Below, piece by piece: positions 27,919 to 37,442 of a DNA stretch of 64,000 bases (its first letter is position 1; each line of letters begins with the position of its first letter). The notes under the pieces are model-generated. The model worked only from the letters and a program-made list of their open reading frames with translations, made no database searches and was not told the origin of the DNA. The stretch is from the NCBI RefSeq assembly GCF_013378075.1, contig NZ_CP051131.1:1736001-1800000 (forward strand), in the 5' to 3' direction. Source of the DNA: Parasphingopyxis algicola. GTDB taxonomy: Bacteria > Pseudomonadota > Alphaproteobacteria > Sphingomonadales > Sphingomonadaceae. A program made the position numbers and the translations under genes.

Positions 27919-28033
27919 GCGCCTTTTCTGCCTCGGTGGGGCTTAGTTCGCCAGCCTCGATCATCTTTTCGACTTCGGCGACGAACCTTGCGTGCTGCTC
28001 CGCGTCCGTTTCCTGCTTCTTCTTTTTTGGCAT
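27863..28033 (-). CDS. Small charged protein (56 residues) next to the transposase
   Basis: From ATG 28033 the frame reads MPKKKKQETDAEQHARF and continues AEVEKMIEAGELSPTEAEKALNELV, ending at a TAG at 27863. A lysine-rich start, an amphipathic helical body and good codon use support a real gene, and it lies five bases after the transposase stop, possibly co-transcribed. It overlaps the 3' end of the passenger gene on the other strand by 56 bases. I do not recognise the family; an antitoxin-like or accessory role is conceivable but unproven. Confidence 0.5.
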   Translation of the reverse strand: MPKKKKQETDAEQHARFVAEVEKMIEAGELSPTEAEKALNELVQESRLLRGQSGEH

Positions 28034-28038
28034 GGCGC

Positions 28039-28968
28039 TTAGGCCCCTCGATTAGCCGTTTCATAGGTGAGGCGCTTCCCGACGACGCCCTTTAGCAGTT
28101 CATCTGCGCGAGCGGTATCGGAGAACCCATTGGCCTCTCGGTTCGAATAGCGGAAATCAAATTCGGCGAGATAGCGGTGAAGGTGTTTCTTCTGGCAGTG
28201 CTGATAGGTGCCCCGCATCCCGCGTTTGAAGATGCTGAAATAGCCCTCGATAGTGTTGGTGTGCACATTGCCCCGGACGTACTCACCGCGCTGATGGTTG
28301 ACGGTTCGGTGCTCGACAAAATGCTTCCCAGCATAGCGATAGTAACCGGCCTGATCGGTAGCGAGCCGCGCTTCGCGGTCCATATTGCCGAGAACGGCAG
28401 GGATAATCTCACTGGCATTGAGTCGATCGATCACGATAGCCCGAGACCTGCCGGTGGTGCGGTCAACCAGCGCCAGCACCTTCATTTTGTTGTGGATGGT
28501 AACTTTGGGGCCTTTGGGCGGGTTGTCGGGATCGTTACCGATGAAAGTCTCGTCAACCTCGACGATACCGCCGCCCGAACCGAACGGGGCAAGTTCATTC
28601 TCGCGCATCGCTTCGCGGATACGATGCGACATAAACCATGCGGTTTTCACGGTGACGCCCAAGATGCGGCCAAGCTGGTTGCTGCTAATGCCCTTCTTGC
28701 TGCCAGCGATCAGGAACATCGCCTGTAGCCAGACGTGCATTTTGACATGGCTGCTTTCAAAGATGGTGCCGATCTTCACGGTGAAGGGCTTGCGGCACTC
28801 ATAGCACTTGTGAAGGCCGATACGGGTCGATTTACCCTTCAGCTTGCCGATCCGCTCGGTTCCGCCGCAATGCGGGCACACCGGGCCTTCCGGCCAAAGA
28901 CGCTCTTCGACATACTCGAAAGCCTTCTCTTCATCGTGAAAGTGCGGGGCCGAAAGGAAGCTAGCCAT
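28039..28968 (-). CDS. IS1595-family (ISXO2-like) transposase
   Basis: The 309-residue transposase begins with a zinc ribbon (CPHCGG, CYECRKPF) that recognises the element ends, followed by an ISXO2-like DDE domain: GGIVEVDETFIG (first Asp), RLATDQAGYY and HTNTIEGYFSIFKRGMRG (the terminal acidic residue). Length matches the family. It is placed close to the right terminal repeat. The frame is intact, so the copy may be mobile. Confidence 0.93.
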   Translation of the reverse strand: MASFLSAPHFHDEEKAFEYVEERLWPEGPVCPHCGGTERIGKLKGKSTRIGLHKCYECRKPFTVKIGTIFESSHVKMHVWLQAMFLIAGSKKGISSNQLGRILGVTVKTAWFMSHRIREAMRENELAPFGSGGGIVEVDETFIGNDPDNPPKGPKVTIHNKMKVLALVDRTTGRSRAIVIDRLNASEIIPAVLGNMDREARLATDQAGYYRYAGKHFVEHRTVNHQRGEYVRGNVHTNTIEGYFSIFKRGMRGTYQHCQKKHLHRYLAEFDFRYSNREANGFSDTARADELLKGVVGKRLTYETANRGA

Positions 28969-29189
28969 CTGTTTTCTCCTAGTAAATCCATACTAGCAGG
29001 ATGGCTGGGTATGTCAAGTATAATAACGCCCAACCATCGTGGACGCACCGATTTCCCGTGCTATTGCAGCGCCTTGATCGCCGGCAGACTCGATGGGCAC
29101 GCAAATGTTAATCGTCAAATGACTCGACAGCGCCGGTTTGCGAAGGCATTTCAGGCGGCCAATTCCGTCGGTCCGTGGAGAGTGTTCCC

Positions 29190-30020
29190 TTGCGTAAGCT
29201 CCTGACTTCGTTGCTGTTGATGTTGTTTCTCGGCGCCTGTGCGACGACGCAGGCCGGGCCGAACGGGATCGCGGACCGCGACCCGCACGAAGAATTCAAC
29301 CGCGATATGTGGGCGGTGAACCAGGGGATCGACACCGTCGCAATCCGGCCCGTGACGGAAGTCTACCGGACGATCACCCCGCAGCCCGCGCGCCGCGGCA
29401 TCGCCAACGTCTTCCGCAATCTCACCGAGCCCTGGTCGTTCATCAACAACCTGCTGCAGGGCAAGCCGGGCCGGGCGCTGCGCAATCTCGGCCGTTTCAT
29501 CATCAATTCGACGATCGGGGTCGGCGGCCTGGCCGATCACGCCACGGATCTCGGCATCGAACCGGCGCCCGAGGATTTCGGCCAGACGCTGGCGGCATGG
29601 GGCGTCGGCGATGGCGGCTATGTCATGAACCCGTTTCTCGGCCCCTCCACGCAGCGCGACACGGTCGGCACGATCGTCGATTTCGTCGCCAATCCCGTAA
29701 CGATCTTCTTCGATCGCGGTCTCAATCTCACCACACAGGAGCAATGGGGAATCCGGGCGGGCAGCATTATCAGCACGCGCTCCGAACTGATCGACGCCGG
29801 TGTCGACGATTTCCTCGAAAGCAGCGCCGATCCCTATGCGGCCGCCCGCTCCGCCTATTTCCAGCGCCGCGAAAACGAAATCCTCAATTACGATACTGCC
29901 GGCTTCGCCGCCGACGGAGACGATCTGAGCGAAGGCGAAGACGCGGCTTTCGAAGCCGCGCTCGAGGATATCGAGGATATCGAAGACACTGAGGATTTGG
30001 CGCCTGTAGAGCCCGAATAA
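29190..30020 (+). CDS. mlaA: MlaA/VacJ-family outer-membrane lipoprotein
   Basis: The protein (276 residues) begins RKLLTSLLLMLFLGAC with a lipobox (LGAC), so it is an outer-membrane lipoprotein. MlaA works with the MlaFEDB system to remove phospholipid from the outer leaflet. Family blocks: DPHEEFNRDMWAVNQGID, PARRGIANVFRNLTEPWSFINNLLQG, GRFIINSTIGVGGLADHA and GPSTQRD. A TTG at 29190 is chosen because GGAGAG lies seven bases before it; a GTG at 29175 is the alternative. The last 50 residues are an acidic, low-complexity tail (EDIEDIEDTED). Confidence 0.93.
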   Translation: MRKLLTSLLLMLFLGACATTQAGPNGIADRDPHEEFNRDMWAVNQGIDTVAIRPVTEVYRTITPQPARRGIANVFRNLTEPWSFINNLLQGKPGRALRNLGRFIINSTIGVGGLADHATDLGIEPAPEDFGQTLAAWGVGDGGYVMNPFLGPSTQRDTVGTIVDFVANPVTIFFDRGLNLTTQEQWGIRAGSIISTRSELIDAGVDDFLESSADPYAAARSAYFQRRENEILNYDTAGFAADGDDLSEGEDAAFEAALEDIEDIEDTEDLAPVEPE

Positions 30021-30149
30021 GCGGCCGATCAGCAATATATTGCTTTACCGCCCGAGCGGAGGTAAAAATCCGCGACTGGTTTCGGGGGATACCCCCTCGG
30101 GGGCTCAAGTCGTTTTACGTTAACTTGTCAACCACTGGGAGAGTGACCC

Positions 30150-30404
30150 ATGACTAAGACTTTTGCATTGCCTTTGGCCCTCGCGGCTTCGCTTGGACTG
30201 GCGGCGTGCGCTGAAGCCGAGCAGGAAGCCGTGGAAACGGATGCCGAAGAAGCCGCTGCGGACGTGGAAGCCGCTGCCGACGAAGCCGCTGCCGACATGG
30301 AAGCCGCCGCCGACGATGCGATGGCCGAAATGGACGAGATGGCCGGCGATGTCGAAGCCGCTGCCGAAGATGCAACCGACATGGAAGATGCCGAAGCCGA
30401 ATAA
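30150..30404 (+). CDS. Small Ala/Glu-rich lipoprotein
   Basis: The 84-residue protein has a lipoprotein signal (lipobox LAAC near residue 20) followed by a nearly pure Ala, Glu, Asp and Met sequence organised in short repeats (EAAADEAAADMEAAADDA). It would form a long amphipathic helix tethered to a membrane. No homologous function is known to me. An intrinsic terminator follows directly. A GGGAGAG site precedes the ATG. Confidence 0.75.
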   Translation: MTKTFALPLALAASLGLAACAEAEQEAVETDAEEAAADVEAAADEAAADMEAAADDAMAEMDEMAGDVEAAAEDATDMEDAEAE

Positions 30405-30428
30405 GGCACGGGTCTTACCAGACACGGG

Positions 30429-30468
30429 AAAGGCCGCGCCCGGCATCGGAGCGCGGCCTTTTCTTTTT
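30429..30468 (+). terminator. Intrinsic terminator after the small lipoprotein gene
   Basis: An 11-bp stem (AAAGGCCGCGC at 30429-30439 with its complement at 30451-30461) and an 11-base loop are followed by TCTTTTT. It closes the small lipoprotein transcript. Confidence 0.85.
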
Positions 30469-30485
30469 GGGGGGAAGAAAGCCGG

Positions 30486-30695
30486 ATGAAGATAAGCCAT
30501 ATCCTCATATCGTCGATGCTTGTCGCGCCGCTCGCCGCGTGCGGCGGAACGCAGGGCGAATCGGGCACCACGAGCACCGAAGAGCGCCAGCTGGACGAGG
30601 CGGCCGCCGCGCTGGACGAAGCGCAGGCCGAGTATGAAACCGCGATCCGGACACCCGAACCGGAACCCGCCGATCCCGGCGACGAGGAACATTAG
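30486..30695 (+). CDS. Small lipoprotein, second copy type
   Basis: The 69-residue protein has a signal peptide with lipobox LAAC, then a Gly/Ser/Thr linker, a helical LDEAAAALDEAQAEYETA stretch and a Pro/Glu-rich end. It follows the previous lipoprotein but beyond its terminator. The stop overlaps the 3' end of the LysR gene by four bases on the opposite strand. Function unknown. Confidence 0.65.
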   Translation: MKISHILISSMLVAPLAACGGTQGESGTTSTEERQLDEAAAALDEAQAEYETAIRTPEPEPADPGDEEH

Positions 30696-31642
30696 CCGGC
30701 CGCCGGTATAGCCTGGCGCTGGTCGCCGCCTTCGCCGGTCAGCAGCGACTTGTTGTCCCGGATCACCTCCTCGGCAAAATCCATGAAGGCGCGCACCCGG
30801 GCCGTCCGGCGCAGATCGTTGTGCGTCAACACCCAGATGTCGCGCGCCGGTTCCGGCTTGCGGTCGGTCGCGCGCACCAGTCCCGGCGCCAAATCGCCCA
30901 TCATGCACGGCAGCATGGCGAGGCCCATCCCCGCCTCGGCGGCCGCGATCTGCAGCGAGGGCCGGTCGAACGCGCCCCATACCGGCACTTTCGCGAAATC
31001 GGTCCGCTGGGTCCAGTCGGGATAGCGGCCTTCGGTATCGCCCCAGCCGAGCCAGCGCGCCTTTTCCGGGGCCGCCGCAAAATCGTGCGTTTCGAGATAG
31101 GCCGGGGCCGCGTAGATGCTCGTAAAATAGGGAAAATAGCGTTTTCCGACCAGCGTTTCGGGCGGATTGTTGTTCATCCGTACCGCGATATCGGCTTCCC
31201 GGCGCGACACGTCGAGCTGCTCGTAGGTGACGATGATATCGAGCTCGAGCCCCGGATAGCTGTCGCTGAATTCCGCGAGGCGCGGCGCGAAGATGCCGGT
31301 CGCCAGCGGCTCCGCCATCGTCACGGTCAGCTTGCCGGGCAACATGTCGTCACGCCCCGCGATCCGGCGGGTGATGGCGTTCAGCTCGTTCCCGAAACCG
31401 CCGGCGATCGCCGCCAGCTCCTCGCCGGCCTGGGTCGGTGCATAGCCTTCGGGACGCCGATCGAAGAGCCGCACCTTCAGGCATTGTTCGAGCGCCTCGA
31501 TCCGCCGGCTCACGGTCGAGTGATGGACGCCGAGATCCCGGGCGGCGTTGCGGACCGTGCCGGCCGCCATCACCGCGTTGAACGTCTTGATATCTTCCCA
31601 GTCGGGGTCTGCCGCGCGGGCCATCGGACGATCGCTCCCCAT
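30692..31642 (-). CDS. LysR-family transcriptional regulator
   Basis: The 316-residue protein starts with the LysR winged helix (WEDIKTFNAVMAAGTVRNAARDLGVHHSTVSRRIEALE) and has an effector-binding domain from about residue 95. It is divergent from the MAPEG gene with a 112-base spacer, so the MAPEG protein is a possible target. The effector cannot be told from sequence. Confidence 0.9.
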   Translation of the reverse strand: MGSDRPMARAADPDWEDIKTFNAVMAAGTVRNAARDLGVHHSTVSRRIEALEQCLKVRLFDRRPEGYAPTQAGEELAAIAGGFGNELNAITRRIAGRDDMLPGKLTVTMAEPLATGIFAPRLAEFSDSYPGLELDIIVTYEQLDVSRREADIAVRMNNNPPETLVGKRYFPYFTSIYAAPAYLETHDFAAAPEKARWLGWGDTEGRYPDWTQRTDFAKVPVWGAFDRPSLQIAAAEAGMGLAMLPCMMGDLAPGLVRATDRKPEPARDIWVLTHNDLRRTARVRAFMDFAEEVIRDNKSLLTGEGGDQRQAIPAAG

Positions 31643-31754
31643 TCAGTTGGCTAATAAGCGCGCCACCAAGGTGCATAATTAGGCTTGGACGTCGAATATT
31701 TGCACCACTAAGCCTCGAAAAATAGCCCGTCAACTCTGCGCCGAAAGGACGACC

Positions 31755-32177
31755 ATGCCGCTTCCCGTTATCTCTGCAACCGTCGCCGCGATCATCCTCA
31801 TCGTCCAGCTGATACTCATGGTAACAGTCGGCGCCCATCGTGGAAAACACGGTGTCAATCTCGGTATCGGAGAGGATCGCGACCTGGAACGCAAGGTCCG
31901 CCGCCACGGCAATCTTTCCGAAAATGCAGCGCTTTTCGTCGTTACGCTCGCGCTCGCCGAACTGGTCGGCGCGCCTTCAGCCCTGCTCTGGGCCTTTGCC
32001 GGGGTCTTCCTTGCCGCGCGGTTTTTCCACATTCTCGCCTTTGGCTCGCTGACCGGTTCGCACGGCGACAAGGGCAGCACATTCTTCATCGCCGCCCGCA
32101 TTGCCGGCGCCATGGGAACCGGTTTCTCGGGCATCGGCCTTGGCGGTTATCTGCTCTTCATGCTCGGCACGGCCTAG
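31755..32177 (+). CDS. MAPEG-family membrane protein
   Basis: The 140-residue protein has four predicted membrane helices and the family's conserved RKVRRHGNLSENAALF block (about residues 47-62), including the Arg and Asn that bind glutathione in eukaryotic members. Bacterial members include glutathione transferases and proteins of unknown substrate. It is followed by an intrinsic terminator. Confidence 0.88.
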   Translation: MPLPVISATVAAIILIVQLILMVTVGAHRGKHGVNLGIGEDRDLERKVRRHGNLSENAALFVVTLALAELVGAPSALLWAFAGVFLAARFFHILAFGSLTGSHGDKGSTFFIAARIAGAMGTGFSGIGLGGYLLFMLGTA

Positions 32178-32207
32178 CCCCCTCCCCGCCCTGTACGAGC
32201 ATTACTG

Positions 32208-32245
32208 AAGGGCCGGGCGCGACACAGCGCCCGGCCCTTTCTTTG
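32208..32245 (+). terminator. Intrinsic terminator after the MAPEG gene
   Basis: A 13-bp stem (AAGGGCCGGGCGC at 32208-32220, complement from 32227) with a 6-base loop is followed by TTTCTTT. Confidence 0.85.
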
Positions 32246-32338
32246 GCTCTCGTCCAAGATTCAACGCACCTTCCAACGCTCGTTCAAACGCCCGCCGGCT
32301 AATCGCCCGTTATCGATCTTCGACGGAGGCGCAGTCCG

Positions 32339-33061
32339 ATGAAAAAGACCCTGATCCTTCTCTATGCGACGCTCGGCTATCTGATCGGGATGGCGTCGAT
32401 TGCCTATATGGTCGGCTTTATCGCGAATATCGGCGTTCCCAAGGCGATCGGGGACGGGCCGGCGGGATCGCCCTGGACCGCTGCGCTGACCGATGCGGGA
32501 TTGCTCTGGCTGTTCGGCCTGCATCACTCGATCACGGCCCGCACCTCGTTCAAGCGCTGGTGGACGAAATTCGTTCCCGCCTCCATCGAACGCGCCACCT
32601 ATGTCTATATGACCGCCGGCCTGATCGCGCCGCTCGTGCTCCTGTGGGAACCGATCCCGGCCACCATCTGGAACGTCCAGTGGCTCCCGGGGCAGATCGC
32701 CATCTGGGCACTCTATCTCGGTTGCTGGGGAATGATGCTCGCCGCAACCTTTCATTTCGGCCATTTCCGCTTTCTCGGCATCGCCCAGGCCTGGGAGCGT
32801 TTCCGCAACACGCGGCCGCCCGAAGGCCGCTTCAGCGCGCGCTATCTCTACGCGGTCGTCCGCCACCCGATCAGCCTCGGCTGGATTACGGCGCCGCTCC
32901 TTGTGCCGCATCTGAGCGCCGGCCATCTCGTTTTCTCGCTGGCGGCCCTCGTCTACGTCCTGATCGCGACACCCTTCGAGGAAGCCGATCTGATCGAGGA
33001 ACTGGGCGACGTCTATCGCCATTATCGGCGGCGCGTTCCGACCTTCTTGCCGCGGTTCTAG
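32339..33061 (+). CDS. mddA: MddA-like methanethiol S-methyltransferase
   Basis: The 240-residue integral membrane protein matches MddA, which makes dimethyl sulfide from methanethiol using SAM: GLLWLFGLHHSITARTSFKRWWTKFVPASIERATYVYM, then FHFGHFRFLG and YAVVRHPISLGW, and a late PFEEADLIEELGDVYRHYRRRVP. The last blocks are shared with isoprenylcysteine methyltransferases (ICMT/NnrU fold). It lies apart from the methionine operon, whose substrates are chemically related. Confidence 0.82.
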   Translation: MKKTLILLYATLGYLIGMASIAYMVGFIANIGVPKAIGDGPAGSPWTAALTDAGLLWLFGLHHSITARTSFKRWWTKFVPASIERATYVYMTAGLIAPLVLLWEPIPATIWNVQWLPGQIAIWALYLGCWGMMLAATFHFGHFRFLGIAQAWERFRNTRPPEGRFSARYLYAVVRHPISLGWITAPLLVPHLSAGHLVFSLAALVYVLIATPFEEADLIEELGDVYRHYRRRVPTFLPRF

Positions 33062-33079
33062 ACGGGGACGTGGCGCGCC

Positions 33080-34315
33080 TCAGCTTACGATCTGATAGCC
33101 GCTGGCCAGCGCGAACAGGGTGGCCGTCGCCGCGCCGAGATGGGGCACGGTCCGCGGCGCCGTGAAATGGGTGGGCGGCGCCATGTCCATCCGGCGCACG
33201 CGAATGAGCGCCACATTCACAAGGGCGAAGACGATCAGCAGGAACATCGCGGTGAACTGCGCGAGCGTGGCAAGCGGCAGCAGCACGGCGGCCGCGAACA
33301 CGCCGCCGATCACGAGGAGCGTCGCGGCGATCGGCGTCCGGGTTCTAGGATGCACGCGGCCGAACCAAGGCGCGATCAGCCGCTGGCGCGACAGGCCGAA
33401 CAGCACCCGCGAGGCCATCACGACCTGGACCAGCGCGCCGTTCAGCACCGCCAGCATCGCGACATAGCTCATCCACCGGCTCGGCGCATCGGTGAGCTGC
33501 GAGAGGATCAGGGTCATCGGCTCGGTGCTGCGCGCCAGCTCGGTCGTCGATGTGCTGCCGATCGCGACGACCGCCAGTGCGATATAGATCAGCGCCGTCA
33601 GCAGCAGCGCCAGCAGGATCGCGATCGGCAGCGTCCGGCGCGGGCGCTTCACTTCCTCGGCGATGTTGACCATGTCCTCGAAGCCGATGAACGCATAGAA
33701 GGCGAGCACCGCCCCGGCGACGACGCCCGCGACCTCGGCCGAACCGAACGCAGGAGGCGCGTCCGGCAGATCGATCCCCTGGACCACGCCCAGCGCGATG
33801 ACGAATAGTATCGCGCCGACCTCGACGATCGTGATCGCGGCGATCGCCAGGACCGACTGTCCGATCCCCCAGCTCGCGAGTCCGCCGATCAGAAGGGCGA
33901 GGCCGAGATAGGCGTGCCAGGGCTCGAAACTCACCAGGCCACCGGCATAGCCCGCGAAACCCCGGAACATCACGCCCGACGAGACTATCCCCGAAGCGAT
34001 GATGAGCAGGCCGACGAGCAGCGCGATCCGCCGCTCGGCGAAGGCGGCCGAGACATAGGCCGCCTCGCCCGCCGATTGCGGATAGCGCGCGGCGAGTTCG
34101 GCGAAACTGGCCGCGGTCAGCGCCGCGATCAGCGAGGCCAGCAGGAAGGAGAGCGGCGCGAAGAGCCCCGCCGCCGCCGCGACCTCCCCGATCAGCGCAT
34201 AAATGCCCGCGCCGATCATCGTCCCGACGCCGTACAGGACGAGCAGCGGACCGGTGACGCTGCGCCGGAGGGCTAGGGGTGCGGGGTCGGCCGGGGAACT
34301 GGGCATTACGGCCAT
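33080..34315 (-). CDS. APC-superfamily amino-acid permease
   Basis: The 411-residue protein has about 12 membrane helices and the APC start motif GVGTMIGAGIYALIGEVAAAAG at residues about 29-50, followed by FAELAARYPQSAGEAAYV. YAFIGFEDMVNIAEEVKRPRR is the conserved helix 6 block of the family. Substrate unknown. It ends 18 bases before the convergent mddA stop. Confidence 0.9.
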   Translation of the reverse strand: MAVMPSSPADPAPLALRRSVTGPLLVLYGVGTMIGAGIYALIGEVAAAAGLFAPLSFLLASLIAALTAASFAELAARYPQSAGEAAYVSAAFAERRIALLVGLLIIASGIVSSGVMFRGFAGYAGGLVSFEPWHAYLGLALLIGGLASWGIGQSVLAIAAITIVEVGAILFVIALGVVQGIDLPDAPPAFGSAEVAGVVAGAVLAFYAFIGFEDMVNIAEEVKRPRRTLPIAILLALLLTALIYIALAVVAIGSTSTTELARSTEPMTLILSQLTDAPSRWMSYVAMLAVLNGALVQVVMASRVLFGLSRQRLIAPWFGRVHPRTRTPIAATLLVIGGVFAAAVLLPLATLAQFTAMFLLIVFALVNVALIRVRRMDMAPPTHFTAPRTVPHLGAATATLFALASGYQIVS

Positions 34316-34369
34316 CCCATAGCCCGAACCGGCTAGGGCTCAAAATCGGCCCGCCCGGGTACGGCGCAC

Positions 34370-34403
34370 AAAAAAGGGCCGGAGGATCGCTCCTCCGGCC
34401 CTT
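34370..34403 (-). terminator. Intrinsic terminator of the groES-groEL operon
   Basis: On the minus strand a 13-bp stem (AAGGGCCGGAGGA and complement, 34374-34386 and 34391-34403) with a 4-base loop is followed by TTTTTT at 34375-34370. It lies 26 bases after the groEL stop. Confidence 0.9.
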
Positions 34404-34428
34404 CTTTTCGTGTGGCTGGCGCCCGGGC

Positions 34429-36081
<1,653 letters not shown>

Positions 36082-36127
36082 TTACCTCTGTTTGGTTCGT
36101 GTTCGCGAAAGAAAAAGCTTTCGATAC

Positions 36128-36415
36128 TCAGGCAACGATGCCGAGAATGTCGCTTTCCTTCATGATGATCAGCTCTTCGCCGTCGAGCTTGACTTCGGTG
36201 CCCGACCATTTGCCGAACAGGATCCGGTCGCCCTTCTTGACGTCCAGCGGAGTGACCTTGCCGTCGTCGGCCTTGAGGCCCGAACCGGCGGCGACGACTT
36301 CGCCTTCCTGTGGCTTTTCCTGGGCGCTATCCGGAATGATGATGCCACCGGCGGTCTTGGCGTCGGCCTCTACGCGGCGGACAAGCACGCGATCGTGCAG
36401 CGGACGAAATCCCAT
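36128..36415 (-). CDS. groS: Co-chaperonin GroES
   Basis: The 95-residue protein begins [18 protein letters not shown] and has the mobile loop [20 protein letters not shown] and the end [14 protein letters not shown] 36415 follows AAAGGAATTACA and gives the family length; the frame is open further upstream without homology. It is the first gene of the operon. Confidence 0.97.
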   Translation of the reverse strand: MGFRPLHDRVLVRRVEADAKTAGGIIIPDSAQEKPQEGEVVAAGSGLKADDGKVTPLDVKKGDRILFGKWSGTEVKLDGEELIIMKESDILGIVA

Positions 36416-36511
36416 TGTAATTCCTTTCCTCAATTCCCAATTTCGAAGACGATGACGAGACGGTTCCCCGTGAAGCGCCCGCCCGATCGCCCGATCATGC
36501 AAAAACAAATT

Positions 36512-36538
36512 TTAGCACTCCCTAAGCGCGAGTGCTAA
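36512..36538. promoter_or_regulatory. CIRCE operator (HrcA site) upstream of groES
   Basis: TTAGCACTC (36512-36520), nine bases, then GAGTGCTAA (36530-36538) is an exact match to the CIRCE consensus. HrcA dimers bind it to repress groESL at normal temperature. hrcA is not in the window. Confidence 0.97.
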
Positions 36539-36546
36539 CAGAAGCG

Positions 36547-36575
36547 CATTTAGGCCCTCTGCCCCGGCTTTCAAG
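36547..36575 (-). promoter_or_regulatory. Sigma-32-like heat-shock promoter of groES-groEL
   Basis: On the minus strand CTTGAAA (36575-36569) and CCTAAATG (36554-36547) are separated by 14 bases, matching the alphaproteobacterial RpoH consensus (CTTGAAA, about 13-15, CCNNAT-type). It lies just upstream of CIRCE, so transcription would start at about the operator. Dual HrcA and RpoH control of groESL is known in alphaproteobacteria. Confidence 0.65.
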
Positions 36576-36913
36576 GAAAAAGCGCAAAATTCGGAAATTT
36601 TCCGGATGCCGGGTGTAACCGCCCCGGCGCTCCGCGCGAACCGGCCGGTGAACAGCCGGGTTCATGTCATGAATATATCGCTTATCCCTCGATTGGCACA
36701 ATTCCGAAAAGCTTGCAGGCTGCCCCCGAGCAAGCGTTCAGGAACCGTGCGCGCGAAAGATGCCTCCCCGCGCGGACGGGCGATCGAGGGCCGGGGAACC
36801 GTCCGGCGGCCGCAGTCCAAGGGTCGCATTGTGTCGGATGGTTCCCCACCCCTTTTCGACCGGCGGGCGGAGACCGGGCTGCACAGCGCCGATTTGCGTG
36901 CTAGATCGGTGCC
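36576..36913. other. Intergenic region with no gene seen
   Basis: This 338-base stretch separates the groES promoter from the divergent sigma-factor gene. I find no coding frame with credible composition on either strand, no tRNA and no clear hairpin. The promoter of the sigma factor must lie here, but no ECF-type -35/-10 pair with correct spacing could be picked. Confidence 0.6.
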
Positions 36914-37438
36914 GTGGTTGCAGACGACGAGACATTGTCGCGCCTCATGGCGCTCGCCCAGACCGGCGACAAGGGCGCCTATCGCACCCTGCTCGGCGAG
37001 TGCGAGACCTGGCTCAAACGCTATTATGCCCGCAAGATCGGGCCGCACGTCCTGGATGATCTCGTGCAGGACACCCTGATCTCGCTCCACCGCAAGCGTG
37101 CATCCTATGATCCGTCCCGGGCGTTCCTGCCCTGGCTGGCGGCGATCGCGCGCTATCGCTGGATCGACCATCTGCGCAAAGCCTATCGCGCGAAAGAGGT
37201 GGAGCTGAACGAGGAACTGGCCGCCGATCCTTCGGATCCGGCCGTCGCGGCGAAGATCGGGCTCGAGCGGCTGATGGGGCTGATCCCCGAAAAGCAGGCG
37301 CTGGCGATCAAGCTCGTCAAGATCGAGGGGCTGACGATTGCCGAGGCCTCGCAGAAAACCGGCCAGTCGGAATCGCTGGTAAAAGTGAATATTCATCGCG
37401 GCATGAAACGCATGGCCGCGGCGATCGAGGAAGAATGA
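36914..37438 (+). CDS. ECF-type RNA polymerase sigma factor
   Basis: The 174-residue protein has sigma region 2 (LVQDTLISLHRKRASYDPSRAFLPWLAAIARYRWIDHLRK) and region 4 (LIPEKQALAIKLVKIEGLTIAEASQKTGQSESLVKVNIHRGMKRM). It starts at GTG. The next gene, five bases on, encodes an NrsF-type anti-sigma factor, so this is the sigF-like group in which the membrane protein holds the sigma factor until a redox or metal stress is sensed. Confidence 0.93.
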   Translation: MVADDETLSRLMALAQTGDKGAYRTLLGECETWLKRYYARKIGPHVLDDLVQDTLISLHRKRASYDPSRAFLPWLAAIARYRWIDHLRKAYRAKEVELNEELAADPSDPAVAAKIGLERLMGLIPEKQALAIKLVKIEGLTIAEASQKTGQSESLVKVNIHRGMKRMAAAIEEE

Positions 37439-37442
37439 GATA

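Larger units (their letters stand above)
26993..29030. mobile_element. Complete IS1595-family element with passenger genes
   Basis: Imperfect 25-bp terminal repeats, 21 of 25 matching, lie at 26993-27017 and 29006-29030 (each beginning GGCGTT from the outside). The element is flanked by an exact 8-bp direct repeat CAACCATC at 26985-26992 and 29031-29038, the target duplication size of this family. The 2038-bp element holds an ISXO2-like transposase, a DUF3800-like passenger gene and a short open frame between them. Perfect target repeats imply a recent insertion. It sits just upstream of the methionine-operon promoter. Confidence 0.92.

Noticed and set aside
36576..36913. Possible ECF promoter (GGAACC motifs) before the sigma factor
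   Set aside because: Several GGAAC matches occur but none has a convincing -10 at the right spacing.
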